Source of the DNA: Scatosoma sp045594025
Lineage (GTDB): Bacteria; Bacillota; Clostridia; Christensenellales; Borkfalkiaceae
DNA: 47,520 bases
Assembly: GCA_045594025.1 (NCBI GenBank)
Contig: JAZNXS010000011.1
Coordinates: forward strand, 1 to 47,520
Reading direction: 5' to 3'
Shown: positions 8,263-16,836 of the stretch, piece by piece
How the letters are laid out: every line of letters begins with the position of its first letter
How positions within the stretch are numbered: the stretch's first letter is position 1
Notes under the pieces: model-generated
Database searches by the model: none
Told to the model about the DNA's origin: nothing
The model's input: the letters and a program-made list of their open reading frames with translations, nothing else
Position numbers and translations under genes: made by a program

Positions 8263-8613
8263 ATGAACGTAAAACGCGGTGAATTGTATTATGCTGACTT
8301 ATCCCCCGTCGTAGGAAGCGAACAGGGTGGAATACGCCCTGTGCTCGTCGTACAGAATGACATCGGCAATAAATATTCCCCTACGATCATCGCCGCCGCC
8401 GTGACCAGTAAAATTAACAAAGCAAAGCTCCCTACGCATATTGAGCTCCCATCTGCTTACGGATTAGCCAAAGACAGTGTGATATTGTTAGAACAAATCC
8501 GCACCTTGGATAAACGGCGTCTAAAAGAACGCATCGGTGAGCTGCCGCCTGCCACGATGGTACGGGTAAATCGCGCAATTCTCATCAGCCTGGGCTTTCC
8601 CGTCTCCAACTAA
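8263..8613 (+). CDS. MazF/PemK-type endoribonuclease (EndoA-like toxin), orphan
   Basis: A 116-residue protein of the MazF/PemK fold, which cleaves mRNA at short sequences and is normally held by a MazE-type antitoxin. N-terminus KRGELYYADLSPVVGSEQGGIRPVLVVQND matches EndoA of Bacillus (shown here as a motif in parts: RGELYYADL, VVGSEQGG, RPVLVVQND). Conserved VTSKI and LEQIRTLDKRRL are also present. GTG at 8260 is possible, but ATG at 8263 has GAGG at a better distance. There is no antitoxin-sized ORF in the 181 bp upstream or downstream, and no alanine racemase gene nearby, unlike the usual alr-endoAI-endoA order. Confidence 0.9.
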   Translation: MNVKRGELYYADLSPVVGSEQGGIRPVLVVQNDIGNKYSPTIIAAAVTSKINKAKLPTHIELPSAYGLAKDSVILLEQIRTLDKRRLKERIGELPPATMVRVNRAILISLGFPVSN

Positions 8614-8655
8614 TCTACAACAAGAATACCTTCAAAACGGCAAAAAAATGCAAAT

Positions 8656-8701
8656 TCCGCAACGGTTTTTCCCTTATAATAAAGGAAAATTCCGTTGCGG
8701 A
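8656..8701 (+). promoter_or_regulatory. spoIIE promoter region with 10-bp inverted repeat around the -10 box
   Basis: TCCGCAACGG (8656-8665) and CCGTTGCGGA (8692-8701) are perfect inverted repeats. TATAAT (8675-8680) sits between them, and the right arm merges with the GGAGG of spoIIE. A TGCAAA hexamer lies 20 bp before the -10; Bacillus spoIIE also has an overlong spacer. No Spo0A box (TTCGACA or TGTCGAA) was seen. Confidence 0.5.
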
Positions 8702-8709
8702 GGTTTTTT

Positions 8710-11016
8710 ATGCGCATTCGCAAAAAAATCGATTTTTACAAACTGTTTTTATACCTGGCCTGCGGTTTTGCTTCTGCTTTCCTTTTTCATGTCGGCAAAC
8801 AATACGAGCCCTTCCCCCTCGCTTTATGCTTTGGCATGGCAAGCGCAGGCCTCTCCCCTGCTTGGTCTGCCTTACTATATGTAGCAACGTCTTTGCTTTC
8901 GAGAAATGCCGTCACTATTTTTTTATGCATCGGACAAGCCGTATTGCTGGCCATAGGGTTTTATCTTCAAAAGCATTTTTTTTCAACGCCGTTTTTTAAA
9001 ACGGGATTTCTCCCCTTACTGACGCTATCCATATCCTTGGGCTTGTTTTGCGCCGTCGCGCCGTTTACCCCATACGAGCTTCCCATAGAAGGATTTCATA
9101 TCGACGCCCTCGCGCAAAAGGTAATCCTCGCCGCACTTTTATTCTTGATTTCCGCCATTTTTTCCGTGGCAATGAAATCGCTTCTACATAAATTACTAAA
9201 ATGCCGCTTAAAAGACGATGAAATCGTGTTCACTTTATTTTTCTTCGTTTTAATCGGAGTTGGGGCATGTCAATTTTTAAGCATAAACGCATACATGGGT
9301 ATCGCATTTTTTATATTATTACTCTTCACCTGCGCTACAAAGGATACAAGCGCCACCGTGTGCGCATTCGTCCTTTCCTTGCCGCCTTTATTGGTTGCAG
9401 GCATTTCCCCTGCAAGATTCTTTATTTATGGAGTAATACTTCCCTTATTTATAAAGTCGGGCAGACTTGCCGCCGTCTGCGCATTTTTAGCACTTTTCTT
9501 TTCTTTTGGATACATAGACGGCATTTTCACCTATCCCACCGAACAGCTTACACAATCGGTGCTCGCCGCCGTACTTCCCGCGCTCCTGTTTATCCTACTG
9601 CCCACGCCACTCATTCGGGAGATGGAAAACCGCTTGATATTCTATCGGGAAAAACATCTTTCCCGTATTGCCATTAATCGAAACCGTTCCGTCATCGGCG
9701 AACAGCTTTTCGAAATTTCCTCCGTCTTTCGGGAAATTGAATCTGCATTCTCCTGCTTAGGCTCTAACGAGGCGGACGAAGCCGCCAAAAACCTTGTACG
9801 CGAAAACGTGATTGCAGAAGCCTGCAAGGAATGCCCCAACCGCACAGAATGCGAAAACGGACGGGGCAGGGACGCGTTGAACAGTATGATAGAGGTCGGA
9901 TGCATGAAAGGAAGAGCCAGCCTCATAGATATTCCCACTTACCTTTCCGATGTTTGTCCCCACCAAAGCGAATTGCTGTATGCCACCAACAGACAGCTTG
10001 TCGACTACCGTAAATATATGCTGGAGGCGGAAAATGCATCCATGGGCAGAGCTCTACTTGCCAACCAAGCGCTTGGCGTAAGCGAGATTCTCAAAAACCT
10101 CGCGCTGGAACAAAGCGAGCCCTTGCGCCTATATACAGATAAGGAACGTGCGCTGAACGTTGCGTTTTTGAGCGCAGGTATTGTGTGTTCGGAGGTTATG
10201 GTTTACGGCGATGAAAATAGACTTACCCTTTCCCTCGTCTCCTTTGGAAAAGCGGACGTGAAAAAGATCGCCGCTATCGCCTCCCATATTTTAGATACAA
10301 ATATGATGATTTCAGAGCGCATTTCACTAAGCCATAATAAATTCTGTTGTATTTTACATAAACGCCCCGTTTTTGACGCCGCCTTTGGTGTGGCATGCAG
10401 AAAAAAGGACGGGGAAAGCGTCAGCGGAGATACGCATTCCGTTATTAAAATCGACGAGAGCAGATTCATGGTCGCCCTCTCGGACGGCATGGGCAGCGGC
10501 GAATACGCAAAACGGATTTCTGAAACCACAATCGCTCTTTTAGAAAGCTTTTATCGAGCGAAAATGCCTTCCTCTTTAATTCTTTCCACGGTAAATAAGC
10601 TGCTTACCTTCCATAAAGAGGAAAGCTTTGCCTGCGTGGACATCGCTACCGTCGATTTGAATAGCGGCGACGCTGACGTCGTAAAAATCGGCGCGCCCGT
10701 TGGCTTTATCCTAACAGGCAATACCGTAAAAATTTTAGAAAACACCTCTTTGCCTTTGGGTATTTTAGATTCTCTGCGCCCTGCCACTGCCGAATACACT
10801 CTCTCAGAAAATGACGTTCTGCTGTTTATCAGTGACGGAGTCTCCGATGCTTTCGGCACGACCGCAGATTTGTACGAAGCCCTGCGAAGCGTACCCATAC
10901 ACAATCCGCAGCAGTTGGCGGATACCCTTTTGGAACGCGCTTTATCTGCCTACGGCGGTAAGGCCAAAGACGACATGACGGCATTTGCTGTGCGTCTATT
11001 CAAAAACGTTTCGTAA
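8710..11016 (+). CDS. spoIIE: stage II sporulation protein E (PP2C-type phosphatase)
   Basis: Membrane-bound phosphatase of the polar septum that dephosphorylates SpoIIAA and so releases sigma-F in the forespore. The start at 8710 follows GGAGG by 6 nt and gives 768 residues. The first 300 or so residues hold about ten hydrophobic segments; a cysteine-containing linker (CKECPNRTEC, GCMKG) follows; the C-terminal PP2C domain has ALSDGMGSGE near residue 591, FISDGVSD near 700 and AKDDMTAF near the end, supplying the metal-binding aspartates. It lies after the MazF gene and has its own promoter. A shared bidirectional terminator separates it from the convergent ABC ATPase gene. Confidence 0.95.
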   Translation: MRIRKKIDFYKLFLYLACGFASAFLFHVGKQYEPFPLALCFGMASAGLSPAWSALLYVATSLLSRNAVTIFLCIGQAVLLAIGFYLQKHFFSTPFFKTGFLPLLTLSISLGLFCAVAPFTPYELPIEGFHIDALAQKVILAALLFLISAIFSVAMKSLLHKLLKCRLKDDEIVFTLFFFVLIGVGACQFLSINAYMGIAFFILLLFTCATKDTSATVCAFVLSLPPLLVAGISPARFFIYGVILPLFIKSGRLAAVCAFLALFFSFGYIDGIFTYPTEQLTQSVLAAVLPALLFILLPTPLIREMENRLIFYREKHLSRIAINRNRSVIGEQLFEISSVFREIESAFSCLGSNEADEAAKNLVRENVIAEACKECPNRTECENGRGRDALNSMIEVGCMKGRASLIDIPTYLSDVCPHQSELLYATNRQLVDYRKYMLEAENASMGRALLANQALGVSEILKNLALEQSEPLRLYTDKERALNVAFLSAGIVCSEVMVYGDENRLTLSLVSFGKADVKKIAAIASHILDTNMMISERISLSHNKFCCILHKRPVFDAAFGVACRKKDGESVSGDTHSVIKIDESRFMVALSDGMGSGEYAKRISETTIALLESFYRAKMPSSLILSTVNKLLTFHKEESFACVDIATVDLNSGDADVVKIGAPVGFILTGNTVKILENTSLPLGILDSLRPATAEYTLSENDVLLFISDGVSDAFGTTADLYEALRSVPIHNPQQLADTLLERALSAYGGKAKDDMTAFAVRLFKNVS

Positions 11017-11039
11017 ATCTAACCTTGCGCATAAAAAAA

Positions 11040-11069
11040 GACCGTCCATAATGGACGGTCCGTTTTTTT
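11040..11069. terminator. bidirectional terminator between spoIIE and the ABC ATPase gene
   Basis: Arms GACCGTCC and GGACGGTC around ATAAT, with CGTTTTTTT after it on the plus strand and CTTTTTTTAT after it on the minus strand. Confidence 0.9.
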
Positions 11070-11075
11070 GAAAGA

Positions 11076-12518
11076 TTAGTCTTCTTTTTCTTCCGTTTCT
11101 TCAACAGGAGCTTCTTCAACAGGAGCTTCTTCAACAGGAGCTTCTTCTACGGGAGCTTCTTCAACAGGAGCAGCCGCTTCCGCTTGTGCAGCCTGCTTAG
11201 CAGCGAGTTTCGCCATTCTTGCATCCTTTCTAGCCTGTGCCTTCATTTCCTTCGTGATGATACGAGCTGCATCGATGCGAGCGCGCATTTCCTGAGGTGT
11301 AGGAGGTACGAATGCGGAACCTTCTGCGTTTTCTTCGATAACTTCATAGTTTTCGTCTCTTGCAAGGAGGGTAGCTTCCGTTTCGCCATCGAACAAGTGA
11401 ATATGTTCAGCGTCGAATGCAAGGCTTACAACGTCGTTCAACGCAACGATTGCACGGCTGGAGATCTTAGCGATCATCTGCGTGGAGTTGTCGATAACCG
11501 AGGATTCCTTTCCTTCGTAATCAAGTTCGCAGTAGATCTGCGTTTCAGCACCGAGCTTTTCGATAACTTCGATACGAGCATTTACAACCGTTTCGGGAGA
11601 CTTATCAAGGAAAAGCTGATCCTGATGAATATCTTCGGGACGCACGCCGAGCGTGATTGCCTTTTCGGTATCAAGATATTCGTTCAAGTTCTTAATACGT
11701 TTTACAACCGAGTCGGGAAGAAGAATCTTGTTGCCGCCAACGAAGTTCACGTAAACCTTGCCGTTTTCGCCGGTCAACGTGGATTCCTTGAAGAAGTTCA
11801 TCTGAGGCGTACCGATGAAACCTGCAACGAAAAGGTTTACAGGATAATCGTAAAGGTTCTGAGGGGTATCTACCTGCTGCATGAAACCGTCTTTCATAAC
11901 AACGATTCTCGTACCCATGGTCATAGCTTCAACCTGGTCGTGGGTAACGTAGATGAACGTCGTAGCAAGGCGAGCGTGCAACTTGGAGATTTCCGTTCTC
12001 ATGGAAGCACGAAGCTTAGCGTCGAGGTTGGACAAAGGTTCGTCCAAAAGGAATACTTTGGGTTCACGAACGATGGTACGACCAAGCGCAACACGTTGTC
12101 TCTGACCGCCGGACAATGCCTTGGGTTTTCTGGAAAGATAATCAGTAATACCGAGGATTTCAGCCGCAGCTTTAACCTTCTGGTCAATGATTTCCTTGGG
12201 TACTTTACGAAGCTTCAAACCGAACGCCATATTGTCGTATACGGACATGTGGGGATAGAGTGCATAGTTCTGGAATACCATGGCGATGTCTCTGTCCTTA
12301 GGAACAACGTCGTTTACAAGCTTACCGTCGATGTAAAGTTCACCCGAAGAAATTTCTTCGAGACCTGCGATCATACGGAGCGTCGTCGATTTACCGCAAC
12401 CGGAGGGGCCTACGAGTACGATGAATTCTTTATCTCTGATATCGAGACAGAAATCAAATACTGCTTGTACGCCCGAGGGGTATACTTTGTTAATGCCTTT
12501 CAGCAAAAGTCCTGACAT
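11076..12518 (-). CDS. msmX: MsmX/UgpC-type sugar ABC transporter ATP-binding protein with acidic tail
   Basis: Cytoplasmic ATPase that drives CUT1-family carbohydrate ABC importers. Walker A GPSGCGKST is at residues 37-45, Q-loop Gln at 83, signature LSGGQ at 135-139, Walker B LLDE at 157-160 and switch His at 193; a TOBE-type regulatory domain follows to about residue 375. No permease or binding-protein genes are adjacent, so it likely serves several transporters, as MsmX does in Bacillus. From about residue 425 it carries an unusual basic/alanine-rich helix and then five APVEE repeats ending EETEEKED, which lengthens it by roughly 100 residues over MsmX. AGGAGG precedes the ATG. Confidence 0.93.
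   Translation of the reverse strand: MSGLLLKGINKVYPSGVQAVFDFCLDIRDKEFIVLVGPSGCGKSTTLRMIAGLEEISSGELYIDGKLVNDVVPKDRDIAMVFQNYALYPHMSVYDNMAFGLKLRKVPKEIIDQKVKAAAEILGITDYLSRKPKALSGGQRQRVALGRTIVREPKVFLLDEPLSNLDAKLRASMRTEISKLHARLATTFIYVTHDQVEAMTMGTRIVVMKDGFMQQVDTPQNLYDYPVNLFVAGFIGTPQMNFFKESTLTGENGKVYVNFVGGNKILLPDSVVKRIKNLNEYLDTEKAITLGVRPEDIHQDQLFLDKSPETVVNARIEVIEKLGAETQIYCELDYEGKESSVIDNSTQMIAKISSRAIVALNDVVSLAFDAEHIHLFDGETEATLLARDENYEVIEENAEGSAFVPPTPQEMRARIDAARIITKEMKAQARKDARMAKLAAKQAAQAEAAAPVEEAPVEEAPVEEAPVEEAPVEETEEKED
11101..11175 (-). repeat. five 15-bp tandem repeats coding the APVEE tail
   Basis: Units of TCAACAGGAGCTTCT at 11101, 11116, 11131, 11146 and 11161; the fourth and fifth diverge slightly. 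The unit is a multiple of three, so slippage would change tail length without breaking the frame. Confidence 0.85.
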
Positions 12519-12559
12519 AAAATTTTCCTCCTGGAAATATCAAAAATTTCATTACTAAC

Positions 12560-12588
12560 ATTTTACTATATTTTATAGGAAATTACAA
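12560..12588 (-). promoter_or_regulatory. sigma-A promoter of the ABC ATPase gene
   Basis: Minus strand TTGTAA (12588-12583), 17 bp, TAAAAT (12565-12560), about 40 bp before the ATG. Confidence 0.7.
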
Positions 12589-12658
12589 TGGACAAAATAG
12601 ACAAACTTCGCCGTGTGTTTTGTACCTTTTGTACAGTAAAATGTACGTTTCCTTTTAT

Positions 12659-12680
12659 AAAAAGCCTCTTATCGGCTTTT
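12659..12680 (-). terminator. terminator of the YigZ gene
   Basis: Minus strand AAAAGCC, 7-nt loop GATAAGA, GGCTTTTT. Lies just after the stop codon at 12706. Confidence 0.7.
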
Positions 12681-12705
12681 CAATGGTTTTTTCAAGCAGT
12701 AAAGC

Positions 12706-13344
12706 TTAGTTTTTCACTGCAAACGGCGCGTAATATTCCTGACCGTTTTCAATCTTCACACGCCCCTGCATATAATCTATAAGTTCTGTGCAAAAATCGT
12801 CTGCCTCTGCCTTTTTTACCGCTAAAATATATTTTACTTTCTCCCCGTAATCGGTAGAAAGAAGGGAGCAGGTATGCGTCGAAATATATTTCTGTACGCT
12901 ATCTACCCCGGTATAATCCACCTCAACGATACGTTCGGCGCACATTTCCAAAGACCGAATATCCGCACCGTCAAGATTTTCCGCCGCCGAGGAAGAATAC
13001 GCGCGCACCAAACCGCCTGCGCCTAGCTTCACGCCGCCGAAATACCGCACGACCGCCACTGCCGTCTCATAAAGCTTTTTTGCTTTCAATACTTCTAAAA
13101 TGGGGACGCCTGCCGTACCCTGCGGCTCGCCATCGTCGGAAAAACGTTGTAAATTGCCCGTCTTATCCGAAATGAACGCATAACAAACGTGCGTGGCAAG
13201 CGAGTGTTGCGAGCGTATTTTTGCAATAAATGCCCTCGCCTCCTCTTCGCTTTCCACGTGTGCGCTGTACGTGATGAACCGGGATTTTTCAATTACCTTT
13301 TCACTTTCGTGCGGCGCATATACCGTAAGAACGGATTTTTCCAT
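12706..13344 (-). CDS. YigZ/IMPACT family protein
   Basis: A 212-residue protein of the UPF0029/YigZ (IMPACT) family, found across bacteria; its biochemical role is not settled. Family motifs visible are KSRFI near residue 20, then HVCYAFI, FSDDGEPQGTAG and VVRYFGGVKLGAGGLVRAY, with a C-terminal ferredoxin-like extension. AAGGGGGT precedes the ATG by 3-4 nt. It sits 25 bp after tyrS on the same strand and may be read through from it. Confidence 0.9.
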   Translation of the reverse strand: MEKSVLTVYAPHESEKVIEKSRFITYSAHVESEEEARAFIAKIRSQHSLATHVCYAFISDKTGNLQRFSDDGEPQGTAGVPILEVLKAKKLYETAVAVVRYFGGVKLGAGGLVRAYSSSAAENLDGADIRSLEMCAERIVEVDYTGVDSVQKYISTHTCSLLSTDYGEKVKYILAVKKAEADDFCTELIDYMQGRVKIENGQEYYAPFAVKN

Positions 13345-13369
13345 GCTACCCCCTTACAGCGACGTTATC

Positions 13370-14566
13370 TTATTTTATAATAATCTTCAAGTGTACTTTC
13401 TTACCCTTATGCAAGGTAAATTCCTTAGCAGGAACAGCCATATTCGGATCGGTAACCTTCGTTTCGTCTACGGAAACGCCGCCCTGTTCGATGAGTCTAC
13501 GCGCTTCGCCTTTGGACTTCGCTACGCCTGCCGCTACCATCACGTCGACTACCGTGCTCACGCCCGAAAGCTCTTTTGTCAAAAGCTCCGCATCGCCGCC
13601 ACCAAACGCCGCTTTTGCCTGGCTTTGCGCAAGATTTGCTTTCTCTTCGCCGTGTACTTCCTTCGTCAGCTCGTATGCGAGTACTTCCTTTGCCTTATTG
13701 ATGCGTTCGTCTCTGTGCGCGCAAAGCTCTTCAATCTGTTCCAGAGGCAGGAAGGTAAGCAACTTCATGCACTTTTCCACGTCGTCGTCCGCAACGTTTC
13801 TCCAGTATTGATAAAATTCGTAAGGCGTCGTTTTGTTTTCGTCAAGCCATACAGCACCTTTCGCCGTTTTACCCATCTTTTTGCCATCCGACGTCGTAAG
13901 CAGTGTGAACGTCATCGCAAACGCAGGCTTTTGCTCCTTAACGCGGATCAAGTTCATACCGGCAAGAATGTTGCTCCATTGATCATCGCCGCCGAGTTCC
14001 AACGAACAGCCGTACTGTCTATGCAATACGAGGAAATCGTAAGCCTGCATCAGCATGTAGTTGAATTCGAGGAAGGAAAGCCCTCTTTCCAAACGTTGCT
14101 TAAAACATTCTGCGGACAACATTCTGTTCACGGAGAAATGCGCGCCGATCTCACGCAGGAAATCGATGTAGTTCAAATCCATCAGCCAATCGCCGTTGTC
14201 CACGATGATCGCCGCATTTTCGCCCTCGAAACTGATGAAACGAGACATCTGTTTCTTAAAACATTCCACGTTGTGACGGATCGTTTCCTTCGTCATCATC
14301 GAACGCATATCCGTTCTGCCCGAAGGATCGCCGACCATTGCCGTACCGCCGCCGATCAAAATGATAGGCTTGTGCCCTGCTTGCTGCATATGATGCATCG
14401 CAATGAGCTGCATAAAGTGCCCAACGTGCAAAGAATCTGCCGTGGGATCGAAACCGATATAGAAAGGAACGCTTTCCTTGCCGAGTTTTTCATACAATTC
14501 TTCTTCGTATACCGTCTGTTTGACAAACCCTCTCGCGCGAAGCGTATCCATAACGTTTACTGCCAT
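13370..14566 (-). CDS. tyrS: tyrosyl-tRNA synthetase
   Basis: Charges tRNA-Tyr with tyrosine. The start at 14566 (MAVNVMDTL) has AAAGGAG upstream; the frame is open to 14638 but that part covers the promoter. The 398-residue protein shows the class I HIGH-type motif HVGH (in ADSLHVGHFMQ), the tyrosine pocket GGDDQWSNI and a KMSKS-type KMGKT, then a C-terminal S4 RNA-binding domain (RRLIEQGGVSV). The 70-nt leader is too short for a T-box, so control by tRNA-Tyr is not expected. Confidence 0.95.
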   Translation of the reverse strand: MAVNVMDTLRARGFVKQTVYEEELYEKLGKESVPFYIGFDPTADSLHVGHFMQLIAMHHMQQAGHKPIILIGGGTAMVGDPSGRTDMRSMMTKETIRHNVECFKKQMSRFISFEGENAAIIVDNGDWLMDLNYIDFLREIGAHFSVNRMLSAECFKQRLERGLSFLEFNYMLMQAYDFLVLHRQYGCSLELGGDDQWSNILAGMNLIRVKEQKPAFAMTFTLLTTSDGKKMGKTAKGAVWLDENKTTPYEFYQYWRNVADDDVEKCMKLLTFLPLEQIEELCAHRDERINKAKEVLAYELTKEVHGEEKANLAQSQAKAAFGGGDAELLTKELSGVSTVVDVMVAAGVAKSKGEARRLIEQGGVSVDETKVTDPNMAVPAKEFTLHKGKKVHLKIIIK

Positions 14567-14609
14567 AATTCTTTCTCCTTTGGTTGAATCCGTAATTCTA
14601 TTCCTATAT

Positions 14610-14638
14610 AATGTACAACTTTTTCTTAGGAAAGTCAA
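14610..14638 (-). promoter_or_regulatory. sigma-A promoter of tyrS
   Basis: Minus strand TTGACT (14638-14633), 17 bp, TACATT (14615-14610). Confidence 0.75.
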
Positions 14639-14704
14639 GCATTTTGCCTATACCGCCGCTTTTTCCTTTAGGAAAAATTCACAAGAACACCAACGACTGA
14701 AAAC

Positions 14705-14749
14705 TTGACAGACGAATGCCTGTTATGCTATAATCATAGCCTAGCATAA
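14705..14749 (+). promoter_or_regulatory. promoter with overlapping palindromic operator for the WYL regulator
   Basis: TTGACA (14705-14710), 18 bp, TATAAT (14729-14734). The perfect inverted repeat TTATGCTA (14723-14730) and TAGCATAA (14742-14749) straddles the -10 box and +1, the position expected of a repressor site; autoregulation by the gene product is the simplest reading. Confidence 0.7.
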
Positions 14750-14769
14750 GTCCGATCAAGGAGATGTTT

Positions 14770-15681
14770 ATGAAATTTTCCATTCTTATCGATATGCTGT
14801 TCGATTTACTAGCGCTCCGCAGCGTCACAGCGACCTATCTTTCCGAAAAATATAATATTTCTCCGCGCACGGTGTACCGTTACGTGGATATTTTGGCTGA
14901 AAAAATCCCCTTGCATATCAAACGCGGACGAAACGGCGGCATCTCCCTTTCGGACAGCTACCTTCTCCCCGTCAATTTCATGAACGCGGAGGAATACGAC
15001 GCCGCGATAGAAGCCCTTTGTCTCGCTTACGCGAGAACCCCCGACGAGCGTTTCTTAAAAGCGAGAAGAAAGCTCTCTTCCCAAAAGAAATGGGAAAAGC
15101 GAGAGCTACTCTTTAACGAAAGCGCGGAAAACGTATTCATCGACGGCGGAACAAGCGGTGTGGACACCGTAGGCAAACGCCTGCGCGTTTTGCAGGAATG
15201 TATTCGCGAATGCGCCGTAGCCGAAATCGTATACGTCGCGGAAAACGGCGAAAAATCCGAGGATAAAATTGAACCGCACACCCTAATCTTACAGGATAAT
15301 ATATGGGGCATGTATGCGTTCAGCCATAAATTGCGCAGTTTTTATCCCTATGCTGTCGGACGGATATATTCCATTCAAAAAACGGAAGAAACCTTCCGCA
15401 AACGCCCCTTTGATTATACGGAAGTTACCTCTTCCCCTTGCGAAACGGCTACCGTGCAACTAGAATGCAAAGAGGACGCTCTCCCCTCCCTAATCGAATG
15501 GTTGGGCGTAGAGAACTTGCGCAGTAAAAACGGCGTACATCGTTTCGATGTTACGCTCCCAAAATGCGGCCTAATAGAAAAACTTCTTTCCTACGGGGCT
15601 TCGGTGAAGGTACTCTCCCCTGCGAGCTTGCAAACCGCGCTCTTGAAAGTTTCGGAAAATATCAAAGCACTTTACGTTTAA
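14770..15681 (+). CDS. YafY-type HTH/WYL-domain transcriptional regulator
   Basis: A 303-residue DNA-binding protein. The ATG at 14770 is 6 nt after AAGGAG; the ATG at 14764 would touch it. The N-terminal winged helix covers ATYLSEKYNISPRTVYRYVDIL (residues 19-40, quoted in parts: TATYLSEKYNIS, RTVYRYVDIL) with a wing KRGRNGGISL, and the C-terminal half holds a WYL-like ligand domain (EPHTLILQDNIWGMYAFSH) and a WCX-like extension. Such regulators respond to small ligands or single-stranded nucleic acid. It has its own promoter and terminator, so its target may be itself or a distant gene. Confidence 0.85.
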   Translation: MKFSILIDMLFDLLALRSVTATYLSEKYNISPRTVYRYVDILAEKIPLHIKRGRNGGISLSDSYLLPVNFMNAEEYDAAIEALCLAYARTPDERFLKARRKLSSQKKWEKRELLFNESAENVFIDGGTSGVDTVGKRLRVLQECIRECAVAEIVYVAENGEKSEDKIEPHTLILQDNIWGMYAFSHKLRSFYPYAVGRIYSIQKTEETFRKRPFDYTEVTSSPCETATVQLECKEDALPSLIEWLGVENLRSKNGVHRFDVTLPKCGLIEKLLSYGASVKVLSPASLQTALLKVSENIKALYV

Positions 15682-15683
15682 TC

Positions 15684-15720
15684 AAAAGCGCTCGATCCGT
15701 ACATGGATAGGGCGCTTTTA
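15684..15720 (+). terminator. terminator of the WYL regulator gene
   Basis: AAAAGCGC...GATCC, loop GTACAT, GGAT...GCGCTTTTA. Confidence 0.75.
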
Positions 15721-15786
15721 TTATGCAGGAATATTTCCGCGCACGCAAGCCTATAATAGAAGTGACCATTGAAAAAGAGGCGGCTT

Positions 15787-16836
15787 ATGAAACGAATTTT
15801 ATTTACAGGCGGCGGCAGCGCAGGACACGTCATCCCGAATATCGCCCTCATAGAAGAATTGCTTTCCGAGGGGGATACGGACGTTTGCTATATGGGAACG
15901 GGCGGTATAGAAAAAAGGTTGATTGCGGAATGGAAAATCCCCTATTACGAAATCGAATGCCCGAAGCTGATACGGGGCGGCGGCTGGGAGAATTTTAAAC
16001 GCAATCTGCATATTCCCATGGAGTTTTGGAAAGCGCGTAAGCAAGCGCTGGAGGGCTTAAAAACCTTGCAACCTGATTTGGTATTCTCCAAAGGCGGTTA
16101 CGTTTCTCTGCCCGTGATTTCCGCCGCAAAAAAACTGCATATCCCCTGCCTTGCGCATGAAAGTGATTTTTCCCCTGGACTTGCCAACCGCCTTTCGGCA
16201 AGAAAATGCCGTTACGTATTTACCTCTTTCCCCGAAACCGCCAAAAAGCTGACGCACGGAAAGTATAGCGGCGCACCTCTAAGACGGTCTGTTTTGAACG
16301 CGACAAAAGCGGAATCCAGAAGAAAATTCTCCATTCCTTTTACGGAAAAAGTATTGCTTGTGTTTGGCGGCGGCAGCGGTAGCGAGGCCATCAACATCGC
16401 TTTACGAAATAACCTAAAAACGTTGACAAAAACGTACACGATACTGCACGTTTGCGGTAAAGGGAACGTCATCGAAAGCAATATCGAGCGCTATCTGCAA
16501 TTCGAATTCATCACAGACATGGGTATGGCGTACGCTTGTGCCGATTTGATTATTGCCCGTGCAGGCGCAGGCACGGTATTTGAAATCCTCGCGTTGAAAA
16601 AGCCTTCTATTCTCATTCCCTTAGAGGGACAAACCAGAGGCGATCAAGCGGAAAACGCCGCCTACTTCCAAAGACAAGGGCTTTGCTACGTATTAAAACA
16701 ATCCCACTTAGACACTCTGCCGCAAACGATTGAAAAAGCCTTTACGGATAAAGGCTTGAAAGAGCGCTTGGCTCAGCACGGTTTTATCAGCGGCAACGAT
16801 GTAATTTTACGCGAAATCAAAAAGCTGCTTGTATGA
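15787..16836 (+). CDS. murG: MurG: UDP-GlcNAc transferase for lipid II
   Basis: Adds GlcNAc to lipid I on the inner face of the membrane, giving lipid II for peptidoglycan. The start at 15787 has AGAGG 6 nt upstream; 350 residues is typical. The GT-B motifs are GGGSAGHVIPNIAL near residue 8, FSKGGYVSLPV, HESD, GGGSGSEAIN in place of the usual GGSQG(A/S), and ARAGAGTVFE with Gln-rich GQTRGDQAENA near the C-terminus. It is not in a dcw cluster; instead it overlaps yunB by 4 nt, which ties it to a sporulation gene and may mean cortex synthesis. Confidence 0.92.
   Translation: MKRILFTGGGSAGHVIPNIALIEELLSEGDTDVCYMGTGGIEKRLIAEWKIPYYEIECPKLIRGGGWENFKRNLHIPMEFWKARKQALEGLKTLQPDLVFSKGGYVSLPVISAAKKLHIPCLAHESDFSPGLANRLSARKCRYVFTSFPETAKKLTHGKYSGAPLRRSVLNATKAESRRKFSIPFTEKVLLVFGGGSGSEAINIALRNNLKTLTKTYTILHVCGKGNVIESNIERYLQFEFITDMGMAYACADLIIARAGAGTVFEILALKKPSILIPLEGQTRGDQAENAAYFQRQGLCYVLKQSHLDTLPQTIEKAFTDKGLKERLAQHGFISGNDVILREIKKLLV

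Noticed and set aside
11184..12515. 443-codon open frame on the plus strand
   Set aside because: Antisense to the ABC ATPase gene.
14567..14640. T-box riboswitch before tyrS
   Set aside because: Only about 40 nt of leader after the promoter, too short for a T-box.
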